DNA from: Flavobacteriaceae bacterium
Lineage (GTDB): Bacteria > Bacteroidota > Bacteroidia > Flavobacteriales > Flavobacteriaceae
Length of the DNA stretch: 64,000 nucleotides
Assembly (NCBI GenBank): GCA_002746415.1
Contig: NVXD01000016.1
Coordinates: 62,001 to 126,000, forward strand
Reading direction: 5' to 3'
Part shown: positions 26,337-34,273 of the stretch, piece after piece
Position numbering within the stretch: position 1 is the first letter of the stretch
Layout: each line of letters opens with the position of its first letter
Translations under genes and position numbers: made by a program
Notes under the pieces: generated by a model
Seen by the model: only the letters and a program-made list of their open reading frames with translations
The model's database searches: none
Told to the model about the DNA's origin: nothing

Positions 26337-27197
26337 GTGCATCCCAATAATATTCATAATAAGCAGTATGATTTTTCAGCATTAATAGGGGCACATGCTC
26401 CTTTGAAATCATTTGTTTTTACAAATCAATTTGATACTAAAACTATTGATTTTGCTGACCCAAAAGCCGTTTTAGCATTGAATAAAGCCATTCTTAAGCA
26501 TCATTATCAATTAGTAGATTGGACGATTCCTGATGGATACTTATGTCCTCCTATTCCAGGAAGAGCAGATTATATTCACCATTTGGAGGAGGTATTGAAG
26601 AAAGAAAATTTCGCTAATGATATTACAGGTTTGGATATTGGTATGGGAGCCAATTGTATTTACCCCATCTTAGGGGCACAAATCTACGATTGGAAGATGG
26701 TTGGGGTTGACATTGACCCTACCGTTGTTTCTGCGGCCAAAAATAATATAGACGTGAATCCTCCGTTGGTAGGTAAAATTGAAATAAGACATCAACCTAA
26801 TAAAGCCAATATATTTGAAGGAGCTATACAGCCAAACGATTACTTTCATTTTACCATGTGCAACCCTCCTTTCCATGCTTCAAAAGAAGCCGCAACCAAA
26901 AGCACCTTAAGAAAATTGAAAAACTTAGAAAATTCACGAAAAGTGTCCCTTAATTTTGGCGGACAATCCAATGAGCTCTGGTGTAATGGTGGTGAGGCAC
27001 TATTTATCAAACGCATGATAAAGCAAAGCGTCCCATTTGCGAAGCAAGTCGGTGTATTTTCATGCCTGGTTTCAAGAAGTGAGCACTTGCCAAAAATCAA
27101 AAAACAACTGACCAAATTAAACGCAGGTTTTAGCATTATTAAAATGGAGCAAGGGAATAAAATCAGTAGAATTGTGGTTTGGAAGTTTAGCGAGTAG
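26337..27197 (+). CDS. rlmF: 23S rRNA (adenine(1618)-N6)-methyltransferase RlmF
   Basis: The 286-residue enzyme uses a GTG start (GTG CAT CCC AAT), with TAA AAA AGA directly upstream in frame, so no earlier start exists. The start reads HPNNIHNKQYDF, the conserved RlmF N-terminus. The Rossmann methyltransferase shows LDIGMGANCIYP as the SAM site and CNPPFH as the N6-adenine catalytic motif. It methylates A1618 of 23S rRNA in E. coli. Full length for the family. Confidence 0.93.
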   Translation: MHPNNIHNKQYDFSALIGAHAPLKSFVFTNQFDTKTIDFADPKAVLALNKAILKHHYQLVDWTIPDGYLCPPIPGRADYIHHLEEVLKKENFANDITGLDIGMGANCIYPILGAQIYDWKMVGVDIDPTVVSAAKNNIDVNPPLVGKIEIRHQPNKANIFEGAIQPNDYFHFTMCNPPFHASKEAATKSTLRKLKNLENSRKVSLNFGGQSNELWCNGGEALFIKRMIKQSVPFAKQVGVFSCLVSRSEHLPKIKKQLTKLNAGFSIIKMEQGNKISRIVVWKFSE

Positions 27198-27230
27198 CTA
27201 AGTTTGACAACTTCAGATACTTGGAATTAT

Positions 27231-27262
27231 TTATTACTTTTAGAATTAAATATTTGTACTTG
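27231..27262 (+). repeat. Upstream repeat, copy A
   Basis: About 32 bp containing ATTTATTACTTTTAGAAT lie 28 bp before the serine hydrolase start. The same block, with only a few changes, occurs at 29401-29432 before the amidohydrolase gene. Confidence 0.6.
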
Positions 27263-27289
27263 TGCATATATTAAAGCGTTACCCTTTAT

Positions 27290-28384
27290 ATGAAGAACCT
27301 AAAAACCTTTCCAATTTTTATCTTATTCATAAGTACATTTTGCGCCGCTCAAAACACATACATCTATTCCCAACCGAAAAAACTTGAAGACGGATGGAAA
27401 ACCAACAATTTGCAATCTCAAAATATTGATTCAACGCTTATTATTAAATTATTCAATCAACTACAAACAATAGAAAATAAAATTCATAGTGTTTTATTGG
27501 TAAAAAATAATCAAATTATTATTGAAGAATACTTTGGCGAAAACTCAGTTAACAATCAACACGACCTTCGTTCTACAACTAAAAGCATAACATCCATCTT
27601 AATGGGAATTGCAATCGACAAAGGGTTCATTGAAAATGTAAACGACCCTATTTCAAAATACCTCAAAAGCCTTGTACCAACCAAAAATCTAGATGGAAGA
27701 AAAACGGAAATCACAATTAAACATCTGTTAACAATGTCAACTGGATTGGATTGTAATGATTGGGATAAAAAATCAAAAGGGCAAGAAGATAAAATATCTA
27801 AGAAAAGTGATTGGTTGCAATATTTTTTAAATTTACCAATGGTTCATAAGCCAGGTGAAGTTTCAAATTATTGCACAATGGGACAAGTTTTGGCTACTGA
27901 AATTATTAGTCAATCTTCGGGTATGACAATCGACAAATTTTCGGAAAAATATTTGTTCAACCCATTAGGTGTAAACAATCTAAGTTGGGGTCATACTTCC
28001 AACAAAGAAATTATCCCTTCTGGAAAGAGATTGTATATGACTTCTCGTGATATGGCAAAAATTGGACAGCTAATACTAAACAACGGAAAGTGGAATGAAA
28101 AACAAGTCGTTTCCGAAAAATGGATTGCGGAATCAACTACGCCAAAAACAAAAATTACTGGAATTGATTACGGGTATTTATGGTGGAACATTCCGTTTAA
28201 AGTAAACGAGAAAATATTTGTTTCTAAAACAGCAACAGGAAACGGAGGTCAATATATTATGGTTCTTCCAGAATTAGATATGGTTGCCGTATTTACTGGA
28301 GGTGCATACAATTCTCAGGAAGACAAACTGCCTTTTGCGATTATGACGGATATATTCTTACCAACATTCACGAGCGGAAAATAA
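27290..28384 (+). CDS. Serine hydrolase, beta-lactamase/class C (S12) family, secreted
   Basis: The 364-residue protein has a signal peptide (MKNLKTFPIFILFISTFCAA, cut before QNT). The beta-lactamase-like fold shows the SxxK motif as STTK (Ser95, Lys98) and the second motif as SNYCTMG, where a YxN is expected, so the third residue is Thr instead of Asn; this YCT form is seen in many S12 hydrolases from Bacteroidota. It is likely an esterase or D-aminopeptidase-like enzyme rather than an antibiotic-resistance beta-lactamase. It is not in an obvious operon; a small lipoprotein gene follows after 181 bp. Confidence 0.88.
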   Translation: MKNLKTFPIFILFISTFCAAQNTYIYSQPKKLEDGWKTNNLQSQNIDSTLIIKLFNQLQTIENKIHSVLLVKNNQIIIEEYFGENSVNNQHDLRSTTKSITSILMGIAIDKGFIENVNDPISKYLKSLVPTKNLDGRKTEITIKHLLTMSTGLDCNDWDKKSKGQEDKISKKSDWLQYFLNLPMVHKPGEVSNYCTMGQVLATEIISQSSGMTIDKFSEKYLFNPLGVNNLSWGHTSNKEIIPSGKRLYMTSRDMAKIGQLILNNGKWNEKQVVSEKWIAESTTPKTKITGIDYGYLWWNIPFKVNEKIFVSKTATGNGGQYIMVLPELDMVAVFTGGAYNSQEDKLPFAIMTDIFLPTFTSGK

Positions 28385-28447
28385 CAAAGTGTATTATTAG
28401 TTGCGTGTCGTTTTTCCATTTGAAAAATCTTGCAATCAATCATCTTT

Positions 28448-28489
28448 ATTAATTGAGGACAATTCCCTTTGCAAATGCCCTCAATTAAT
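28448..28489. other. 11-bp perfect inverted repeat
   Basis: ATTAATTGAGG (28448-28458) and CCTCAATTAAT (28479-28489) are perfectly complementary around a 20-base loop. It lies 64 bp after the serine hydrolase and 77 bp before the lipoprotein gene. No T-run follows, so a terminator or a leader structure are both possible. Confidence 0.5.
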
Positions 28490-28565
28490 CTCACACAAGT
28501 TATTGTAAGTTGCTGTCACGCAACCAAATATAAAATCATGAATCTTATATAGTAAAAACAACATA

Positions 28566-29042
28566 ATGAGAAAATTGTTTTTATTTATAAGCACTATTGG
28601 ATTCTTAATTTCTTGCAATACGACTAATGATGATAACCTCATAAAAATAAGAAACGGGCAGGATTTTTTAATTTTTGGACATTTCTATGGGGAGTGTATT
28701 GGAGAGGTATGCGTAGAGACCTTTAAACTGACCGACCAAAAAATATTTGAAGATACTTTAGACGACTATTCTGGGAAAAAATTGAATTTTGTGGAATTGG
28801 AAAGTGGTAAATTTAAACAAGTCGAAGATTTAATTAGCTTTTTTCCAAAACAACTATTAAACGATACTAAAACTACTTTTGGTTGTCCAGATTGTACAGA
28901 TGGAGGTGGATTATTTATTCAATACTCGGAAAGTGGAAACGTGAAAAGTTGGAGAATTGACCAGTCCAAGGATAACATCCCAAGTTATTTGCATAGTTTT
29001 ATAGATAAAGTGAATGAAAAAATTAGCCTGATTAATAATTAA
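28566..29042 (+). CDS. Hypothetical lipoprotein
   Basis: The 158-residue protein begins MRKLFLFISTIGFLISC, a lipoprotein signal with lipobox LISC and Cys at 17. The mature part is a small acidic domain with the Cys pairs GECIGEVCVE and GCPDCTDGGG, which could form disulphides or bind metal. I do not recognise the family beyond a general resemblance to small lipoproteins that are widespread in Flavobacteriaceae. It stands alone between two larger gaps. Confidence 0.75.
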   Translation: MRKLFLFISTIGFLISCNTTNDDNLIKIRNGQDFLIFGHFYGECIGEVCVETFKLTDQKIFEDTLDDYSGKKLNFVELESGKFKQVEDLISFFPKQLLNDTKTTFGCPDCTDGGGLFIQYSESGNVKSWRIDQSKDNIPSYLHSFIDKVNEKISLINN

Positions 29043-29481
29043 TATTCCTGTTAATAAAACTCACAACTAATTGCTTGCTTTTCAGACAGTACTAAAGTAA
29101 TATTGGGATTTTTGTATAAGTTTATAATGCATATGGATTGCGTTATCACATCATACCCTAACGGTCATTTTAAAAAAAAGATTATGAAATCAATTTTCAA
29201 ATTGGAATAGAGCTATTTAAATTTAGCGTTGTTTAAAAACATTCGTCTAAAAGTTTAAACTAATCCTTTCTTCTTAAATACCACGATTGATAATTATCCA
29301 AAAACAATCCATACGTTATAGTTAGAGTACAACGAAACACGAATCGTTGTGTAACTATTTGGAGGTTTAGGGGTTATCCAAATTATTTAAGTGCTTCTTC
29401 TTGGAATAATTTATTACTTTTAGAATAGAAATATAGGTATCAGTACATTCATTCAGTTGTTATCGGCAATAAATAAACATC
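29043..29481. other. Intergenic region, non-coding, with one hairpin and a repeat copy
   Basis: No open frame with gene-like character is seen. A hairpin ACAACGA/TCGTTGT with an 8-base loop is at 29329-29350. The block at 29401-29432 is a near copy of 27231-27262. Nothing else is recognisable. Confidence 0.4.
29401..29432 (+). repeat. Upstream repeat, copy B
   Basis: Near copy of 27231-27262 sharing TTTATTACTTTTAGAAT and the flanks on both sides. It lies 50 bp before the amidohydrolase start. The two copies are direct repeats 2,170 bp apart and enclose the serine hydrolase and lipoprotein genes. Confidence 0.6.
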
Positions 29482-30441
29482 ATGAAAACATCAGCTATAG
29501 TCATTCTCTCAATTTCTATTTTAATCACTTCCTGTATCAATTCTACTAAAGATAAACCCGCATTAATTACCGAGCATATTATAGAACACTACAAAGGTCC
29601 AATAATTGATATGCACATTCATGCATATTCATCTGTAAATCCAATGTTTGGTTTAGAATACAAAAATCCGTTAACAGGAAAGGTCTATTATGGTTCAGAA
29701 TCTATTCAAAAACATCAAGAGCAAACATTTGAAAAATTTAGACAATACAATATTGTCAAAGCAATGGTAAGCAATGGAGCATTATGGCACCAGTCTGACT
29801 CTACTTTGGTAATAATAGGTGAAAACAATAATAATTCAATTGAAAATCTAAAACAAAAACACGAGAACGGTAAACTACAAATACTAGGCGAAGTTGCCCC
29901 TAACTACCAAGGACTACTTCCAACTGACGAAAGTTTAGTAAAGTACTTTGATTTAGCAAATGACTTAAGTGTTCCCATTGCTTACCACATGTATCCTGGA
30001 GGCCCACCAGGTGGAGCATATTTTGCATATCCTAAAACAAGAGCGTTTCAAGGTAAACCACTACAATTGGAAGAGATTATATTTTCTCGCCCAAAAATGA
30101 AAATTTACATTATGCATGCTGCTTGGCCATATTTAGAAGATATGAAAGCTTTAATGTATGCACACCCACAGGTTTACGTTGATTTAGGTGTAATTTGTTG
30201 GGGGCTACCTAAAAAGGAATTTCATAATTTTCTACGTGGACTAGTTGAGGCAGGATTTGGTGATAGAATAATGTTTGGTAGTGACCAAATGGTTTGGGTT
30301 AACACAATAGGTGAAGGAATTGAAGCTGTTAATTCCGCTGATTTTTTAACTATCGAACAAAAAGAAAATATATTTTACAATAATGCCGCAAGATTTTTAG
30401 AACTGACTGAGGAAGAAATTAAAAAGCACAAAAGTCTATAA
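29482..30441 (+). CDS. Amidohydrolase family lipoprotein
   Basis: The 319-residue protein has a lipobox ITSC with Cys at 18, so it is anchored in a membrane. The amidohydrolase_2 (TIM-barrel) part starts with GPIIDMHIHAY, the first metal-binding HxH pair at 45/47. Later motifs are YHMYPG, IMHAAWPY and MFGSDQMVW, the last with the catalytic Asp. Members decarboxylate or hydrolyse ring compounds, lactones or amides; the substrate is unknown. It stands alone. The gap to the next gene contains an orphan LytTR-type repeat pair. Confidence 0.87.
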   Translation: MKTSAIVILSISILITSCINSTKDKPALITEHIIEHYKGPIIDMHIHAYSSVNPMFGLEYKNPLTGKVYYGSESIQKHQEQTFEKFRQYNIVKAMVSNGALWHQSDSTLVIIGENNNNSIENLKQKHENGKLQILGEVAPNYQGLLPTDESLVKYFDLANDLSVPIAYHMYPGGPPGGAYFAYPKTRAFQGKPLQLEEIIFSRPKMKIYIMHAAWPYLEDMKALMYAHPQVYVDLGVICWGLPKKEFHNFLRGLVEAGFGDRIMFGSDQMVWVNTIGEGIEAVNSADFLTIEQKENIFYNNAARFLELTEEEIKKHKSL

Positions 30442-30510
30442 AAACTGCTTAGAACAACCTACGCGTTTATTTCTTTACATACAGGTCCTGATAACTTTAG
30501 ATAATACAAT

Positions 30511-30541
30511 TCATTACATTAATTGTCCAACTCATTACATT
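30511..30541 (+). promoter_or_regulatory. Orphan copy of the 21-bp-spaced direct repeat (LytTR-like site)
   Basis: TCATTACATT occurs at 30511-30520 and again at 30532-30541, 21 bp start to start. The stretch 30503-30549 is, in reverse complement, nearly identical (about 43 of 47 bases) to the region upstream of the SDHH gene. Here it lies between the ends of two convergent genes, so there is no gene for it to control in the expected direction. Confidence 0.5.
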
Positions 30542-30560
30542 TCGTTTTTCTGAGGCATGT

Positions 30561-31010
30561 TTAAGCAGTCTGCATTTCTTTCTTAGACTTTCTATATAAG
30601 TATGAATTAAAAATACTTCTTTTGGCAAACCTTAGTTGCTTAGGAGAGTTATTGAACTTTATAAAGGTGTTCCTATTTACGCCAAAATACTCATAGGTAG
30701 TGCCATCTAAAAATGTGATTTCCAACAACAAACCTTTGTGTTGGTAATCTGCAATACCTGAAGCTGTTATGGTCTCATTGTATGCTGAAAGATTGGCAGT
30801 TTTTGTTTCTGGCGCGATACTCACTAAAAAATGATAGCCATCAATGATTTGCCTGCTTTTAAGTTCTGCTTCTTCTTTCTTAGCGTCTCCTTCTTGAAAC
30901 TTATCTGGATGCCATTGTTTTACTAGACCTCTATAAGTGGTTTTGAGTGCTTTAAGCTCAATTTCTTTTTCAACAGCAAACAATTTCTTATACTCGTTAA
31001 CACGCTTCAT
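30561..31010 (-). CDS. J-domain protein with KTSC domain
   Basis: The 149-residue protein joins two small domains. Residues about 5-60 are a J domain with the HPD signature in QWHPDKF (His34-Asp36), the part that stimulates DnaK. Residues about 85-140 are a KTSC domain: LLLEITFLDGTTYEYFGVNR, then KFNNSPKQLRFAKRSIFNSYLY. KTSC is a small domain found with phage and RNA-related proteins and with DnaJ. The combination is seen in several Flavobacteriaceae. It probably recruits DnaK to a client; the client is unknown. Confidence 0.85.
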   Translation of the reverse strand: MKRVNEYKKLFAVEKEIELKALKTTYRGLVKQWHPDKFQEGDAKKEEAELKSRQIIDGYHFLVSIAPETKTANLSAYNETITASGIADYQHKGLLLEITFLDGTTYEYFGVNRNTFIKFNNSPKQLRFAKRSIFNSYLYRKSKKEMQTA

Positions 31011-31103
31011 ATATCGGTATTTTCTAAATCAGGCGCGAAATTACATCTTTCTTTTTATATTGTTCCCCTTTTTATTGAAAAACCCGTTAAGAATTCTTTA
31101 TCA

Positions 31104-31272
31104 GTCATTTCGACCAAAAGGAGAAATCTTACTGAAATATGCCATACTATAGATTCCTTGTCGCTTTTTTAAGCTCGGTCGGAATGACCACTAAGAACTC
31201 TCCAGCTAGCACCATAGTATTGAAAAACAACTATAGGATTGTATTAGTCATTTCGACTAAAAGGAGAAATCT
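31104..31272. repeat. Three copies of a 26-38 bp flavobacterial interspersed repeat
   Basis: GTCATTTCGACCAAAAGGAG followed by AAATCT is at 31104-31129 and an almost identical copy is at 31247-31272. A degraded copy in inverted orientation (AGATTCCTTG...GGTCGGAATGAC) is at 31151-31188. The unit resembles the 'AGATTTCTC...GAAATGAC' sequences found between genes of many Flavobacteriaceae, so it is probably a REP-like, non-autonomous element. A related pair lies at 35715-35784. Confidence 0.7.
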
Positions 31273-31297
31273 AACTATAGTATTGCGTACCCAAAAA

Positions 31298-32845
31298 TCA
31301 CCAATCAATTGGCCTATAATCTTTTAAGAATTTCCCACTCCAATGTTTGCCTGTGTTGATGCCATCTATTAATGGGTCCATCACTCTGGCTGCACCGTCA
31401 ACAATATCTAATGGAGGTTGAAAGTCGTGCAATTCTTCTTTTTTCTTAGCCAATTCTGCAGGGTCTTCGTCAGTTACCCAACCGGTATCCACTGCATTGA
31501 TAAAAATACCTTCTTTGGCTAAACTCCCCGCAGCGGTATGTGTTAGCATATTTAATGCAGCCTTGGCCATATTGGTATGTGGATGACGATCTTCTTTAAA
31601 AAAACGATGAAATTTCCCCTCCATGGCAGAAACATTGATAATGTGCTTTTTGCCCGTATCATCTTTCTTCATTAATTCGGACAAGCGATTGCATAAAACA
31701 AAAGGAGCAACTGAATTTACAAGCTGTACTTCAATCATTTCTGTAGTCTCTATTTCCCCCAATTTTAAACGCCAACTGTTTGTTTTTCTTAAATCTACTT
31801 GCTGTAAATCAGCATCCAATTCGCCTTCTGGAAACACTTCACTTGCTTGTAAAGAATTATCAAAACTATATGGAATCTGGGATAATTTTGCTGATGCTCG
31901 TATTCCTATTCCTGGTTCTGGTCCATGCCATGTAACTGGCATGTTCTGGTTAGGTGAGGCAGCACTTGTCAACTGCTTTAATTCTTCCAAACAAGCTACA
32001 TGGTCTTTTAATAAATCAGCTGCATATTTTGGCAAGGTTGTTATGGGCCGTTCTTCATTTGCCATTAAATGTTGGTAGAAACCAGAAGGTCTACGTACCG
32101 TTTGCGCCGCATTATTTATTAAAATATCCAAGCGTTCGTATTTCTGCTGAATATAATTACAGAAAATCTCCACACTGGGGATATGACGTAAATCCAATCC
32201 ATGAATTTTTAATCGATGCCCCCATTGAGTAAAATCTTCTTCTTTAGAAAAACGTAAGGCAGAATCCGCAGGAAATCTGGTTGTAGCCACCACTGATGCT
32301 CCGGCACGCAATAACATTAATGTAATATGATAGCCAATTTTTAAACGAGAACCTGTAATAACAGCTACTTGTCCTTTTAAATCTGTAGTCTGAAAACGTT
32401 TGGCATAGTTAAAATCTCCACAGTCCGTGCACATGGTATCGTAAAAATGGTGCAATTTGGTAAAAAGAGTCTTGCACACATAACAATTCCTAGGGGATGC
32501 CAACTCCTGAGTATCTCTAGTTAAATCGGCAGCAGAAAGTAATTTAGGAGCCACAAAAACCACAGCTTCCCTTGCACTACGGATTCCTGTTTCTTTACGG
32601 GCATTTTTATCCCTTGCTGCTTTCTTTCTTTTTTGAGCTTTTTTAGCATCCTTCTTTCTTCTGGAAAATTCATCCCTATTTGGTCTAGAAAGCTTTCCTG
32701 AGACAATTAATAATGCAGTACGCTTCTCTTTTGGGATTTCAAAAATTTCATCCGTACTATTGACCAATTGCTCTAAAATGGCAATGCACTTGTCAATTTC
32801 TTCATCAGTAATAGTACTCTCCTTATAGCTGTGTTTTTCTGCCAT
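31298..32845 (-). CDS. SDR-family protein with zinc ribbon, catalytic Tyr missing
   Basis: The 515-residue protein has three parts: a basic N-terminal region with Lys/Arg runs (about 50-90), a zinc-ribbon-like motif CYVC...CTDC (Cys 121, 124, 139, 142), and an SDR domain (about 155-515) with TGSRLKIG as dinucleotide site and NNAAQ. At the active site classical SDRs have YxxxK; here the sequence reads [10 protein letters not shown], so Lys is kept but the position four before it is Thr. The conserved SDR tail with [10 protein letters not shown] is present. The family is also found in fungi with the same HTNMAK motif, so the loss is ancestral (recalled from family knowledge). Function unknown; reductase activity is doubtful. 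Confidence 0.8.
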   Translation of the reverse strand: MAEKHSYKESTITDEEIDKCIAILEQLVNSTDEIFEIPKEKRTALLIVSGKLSRPNRDEFSRRKKDAKKAQKRKKAARDKNARKETGIRSAREAVVFVAPKLLSAADLTRDTQELASPRNCYVCKTLFTKLHHFYDTMCTDCGDFNYAKRFQTTDLKGQVAVITGSRLKIGYHITLMLLRAGASVVATTRFPADSALRFSKEEDFTQWGHRLKIHGLDLRHIPSVEIFCNYIQQKYERLDILINNAAQTVRRPSGFYQHLMANEERPITTLPKYAADLLKDHVACLEELKQLTSAASPNQNMPVTWHGPEPGIGIRASAKLSQIPYSFDNSLQASEVFPEGELDADLQQVDLRKTNSWRLKLGEIETTEMIEVQLVNSVAPFVLCNRLSELMKKDDTGKKHIINVSAMEGKFHRFFKEDRHPHTNMAKAALNMLTHTAAGSLAKEGIFINAVDTGWVTDEDPAELAKKKEELHDFQPPLDIVDGAARVMDPLIDGINTGKHWSGKFLKDYRPIDW

Positions 32846-32910
32846 TAAATTTTGTGTAGATGAGGGTAGAAGTTTTGAGTATTTATGTTTAGCATGCTAC
32901 TTTTTTTACC

Positions 32911-34269
32911 CTATTTACGTTTGTTACGCTTGTTGTAATTCTTATCCCCTTTGGTCTTTGGTTTACTATACTTCTTTTTAATAATCCTTTGATAAGAACC
33001 ACCTTGATTGATTTGTTTGTTTTTATCGGATTTCTCATGAAAACTTTCCCCTGGAACATCACCTGCATTTTTGGTGGGGTTATTTCCTTCTATGATTTTA
33101 GGCTGTTCTTCGGAAGTTAGTTTTTCTGATATCTCTATGGATACAGGTAGTTCTTCTTCGGGAATTTTAAACTCCATCAACTCTTCAATCGATTCCTTAT
33201 CCTCTTTTTCATTTTCCGTATAAAATAAGAAAGAGGTTCCCTCCTCTTTTGCACGACCAGTTCTCCCAATTCGATGCATATAGTTTTCAGGAAAGGTCGG
33301 GGTGTCAAAATTAATAACATGTGAAATTTTATCCAGGTCCAAACCACGAGCCATGACATCAGTAGTTACTAAAATTCGGTTTTTACCTTCATCAAATTGT
33401 CTGATAGAGCGTATTCTGTAGTTTTGTGTTTTATTGGAATGAATCAAGCATATTTCTTCCTTAAAAAACTCTTCCAATTCCGTAAATAAGAGGTCAGCCC
33501 TTTTTTTGTTTGAAACAAAGACCAACACCTTATTGAACACCTCAGTATCCTGAAGCAAATGCACTAATAAATTTGCCTTGGTATAAAAATTTGGTACTGC
33601 ATAACAGTGCTGAGCGATGTTATCCAAAGGCGTACCACTTAGGGCAACAGAAACTTTCTGGGTTCCTTTGAAGAAATCATTAATTAGTGCCTCAATTTCA
33701 TTGGTCATAGTAGCAGAGAACATAATGTTCTGCCTACGCTCTGGTAACAAATCAAAAATATTGGTGAGTTGAAACCGGAAACCCAAATCCAGCATCACAT
33801 CCACTTCATCTATGACTAACTTTTTAATCAACTTTAATTGCATGGCTTTGCATAAAACAAGATCATACAAACGTCCGGGGGTTGCGACAACAATATCTGC
33901 CCCTACTGCTAATGCTTCTTTGTGTCTATTCATATTGGTGCCTCCATAAACACCAAGCACTCGAATGGAAGAATACATTCCAAATTTTTCAATTTCTTCA
34001 ACTACCTGCAGCACCAATTCCCTAGTAGGCACAACAACCAACACCCTAGGATGCACCTGCTTTGAAAATGGCAGCGTTTGCAGAATGGGTAACATATATG
34101 CAAAGGTCTTCCCTGTTCCTGTTTGCGCAATCCCAACCATATCTATACCAGACATGACTACTGAAAAAGATTTTGACTGTATGGGAGTGGGTTTTACAAA
34201 TCCTAAGTCGGTAATTGCATTACGCAATTGACTGTTTATTTTAAAATCATCAAAAGAGTCCATGTCCAT
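32911..34269 (-). CDS. DEAD-box-like RNA helicase with DEVD motif II
   Basis: The 452-residue helicase has the Q motif TPIQSKSF, Walker A AQTGTGKT, motif Ib and the SAT motif (MFSATMT), and motif VI HRIGRTGRA. Motif II reads VIDEVDVML, that is DEVD where family members read DEAD; the codons GAT GAA GTG GAT confirm it. The tail from about residue 385 is basic and low-complexity, ending NKRNKRK, typical for RNA binding. It begins 4 bp after the stop of a second DEAD-box gene on the same strand, so the two are cotranscribed. Confidence 0.92.
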   Translation of the reverse strand: MDMDSFDDFKINSQLRNAITDLGFVKPTPIQSKSFSVVMSGIDMVGIAQTGTGKTFAYMLPILQTLPFSKQVHPRVLVVVPTRELVLQVVEEIEKFGMYSSIRVLGVYGGTNMNRHKEALAVGADIVVATPGRLYDLVLCKAMQLKLIKKLVIDEVDVMLDLGFRFQLTNIFDLLPERRQNIMFSATMTNEIEALINDFFKGTQKVSVALSGTPLDNIAQHCYAVPNFYTKANLLVHLLQDTEVFNKVLVFVSNKKRADLLFTELEEFFKEEICLIHSNKTQNYRIRSIRQFDEGKNRILVTTDVMARGLDLDKISHVINFDTPTFPENYMHRIGRTGRAKEEGTSFLFYTENEKEDKESIEELMEFKIPEEELPVSIEISEKLTSEEQPKIIEGNNPTKNAGDVPGESFHEKSDKNKQINQGGSYQRIIKKKYSKPKTKGDKNYNKRNKRK

Positions 34270-34273
34270 TATT

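Noticed and set aside
27290-28384. Antibiotic resistance beta-lactamase
   Set aside because: It has STTK but the second motif is YCT and no clear KTG environment was confirmed; the wider S12 family is mostly esterases and peptidases. A resistance call is not justified.
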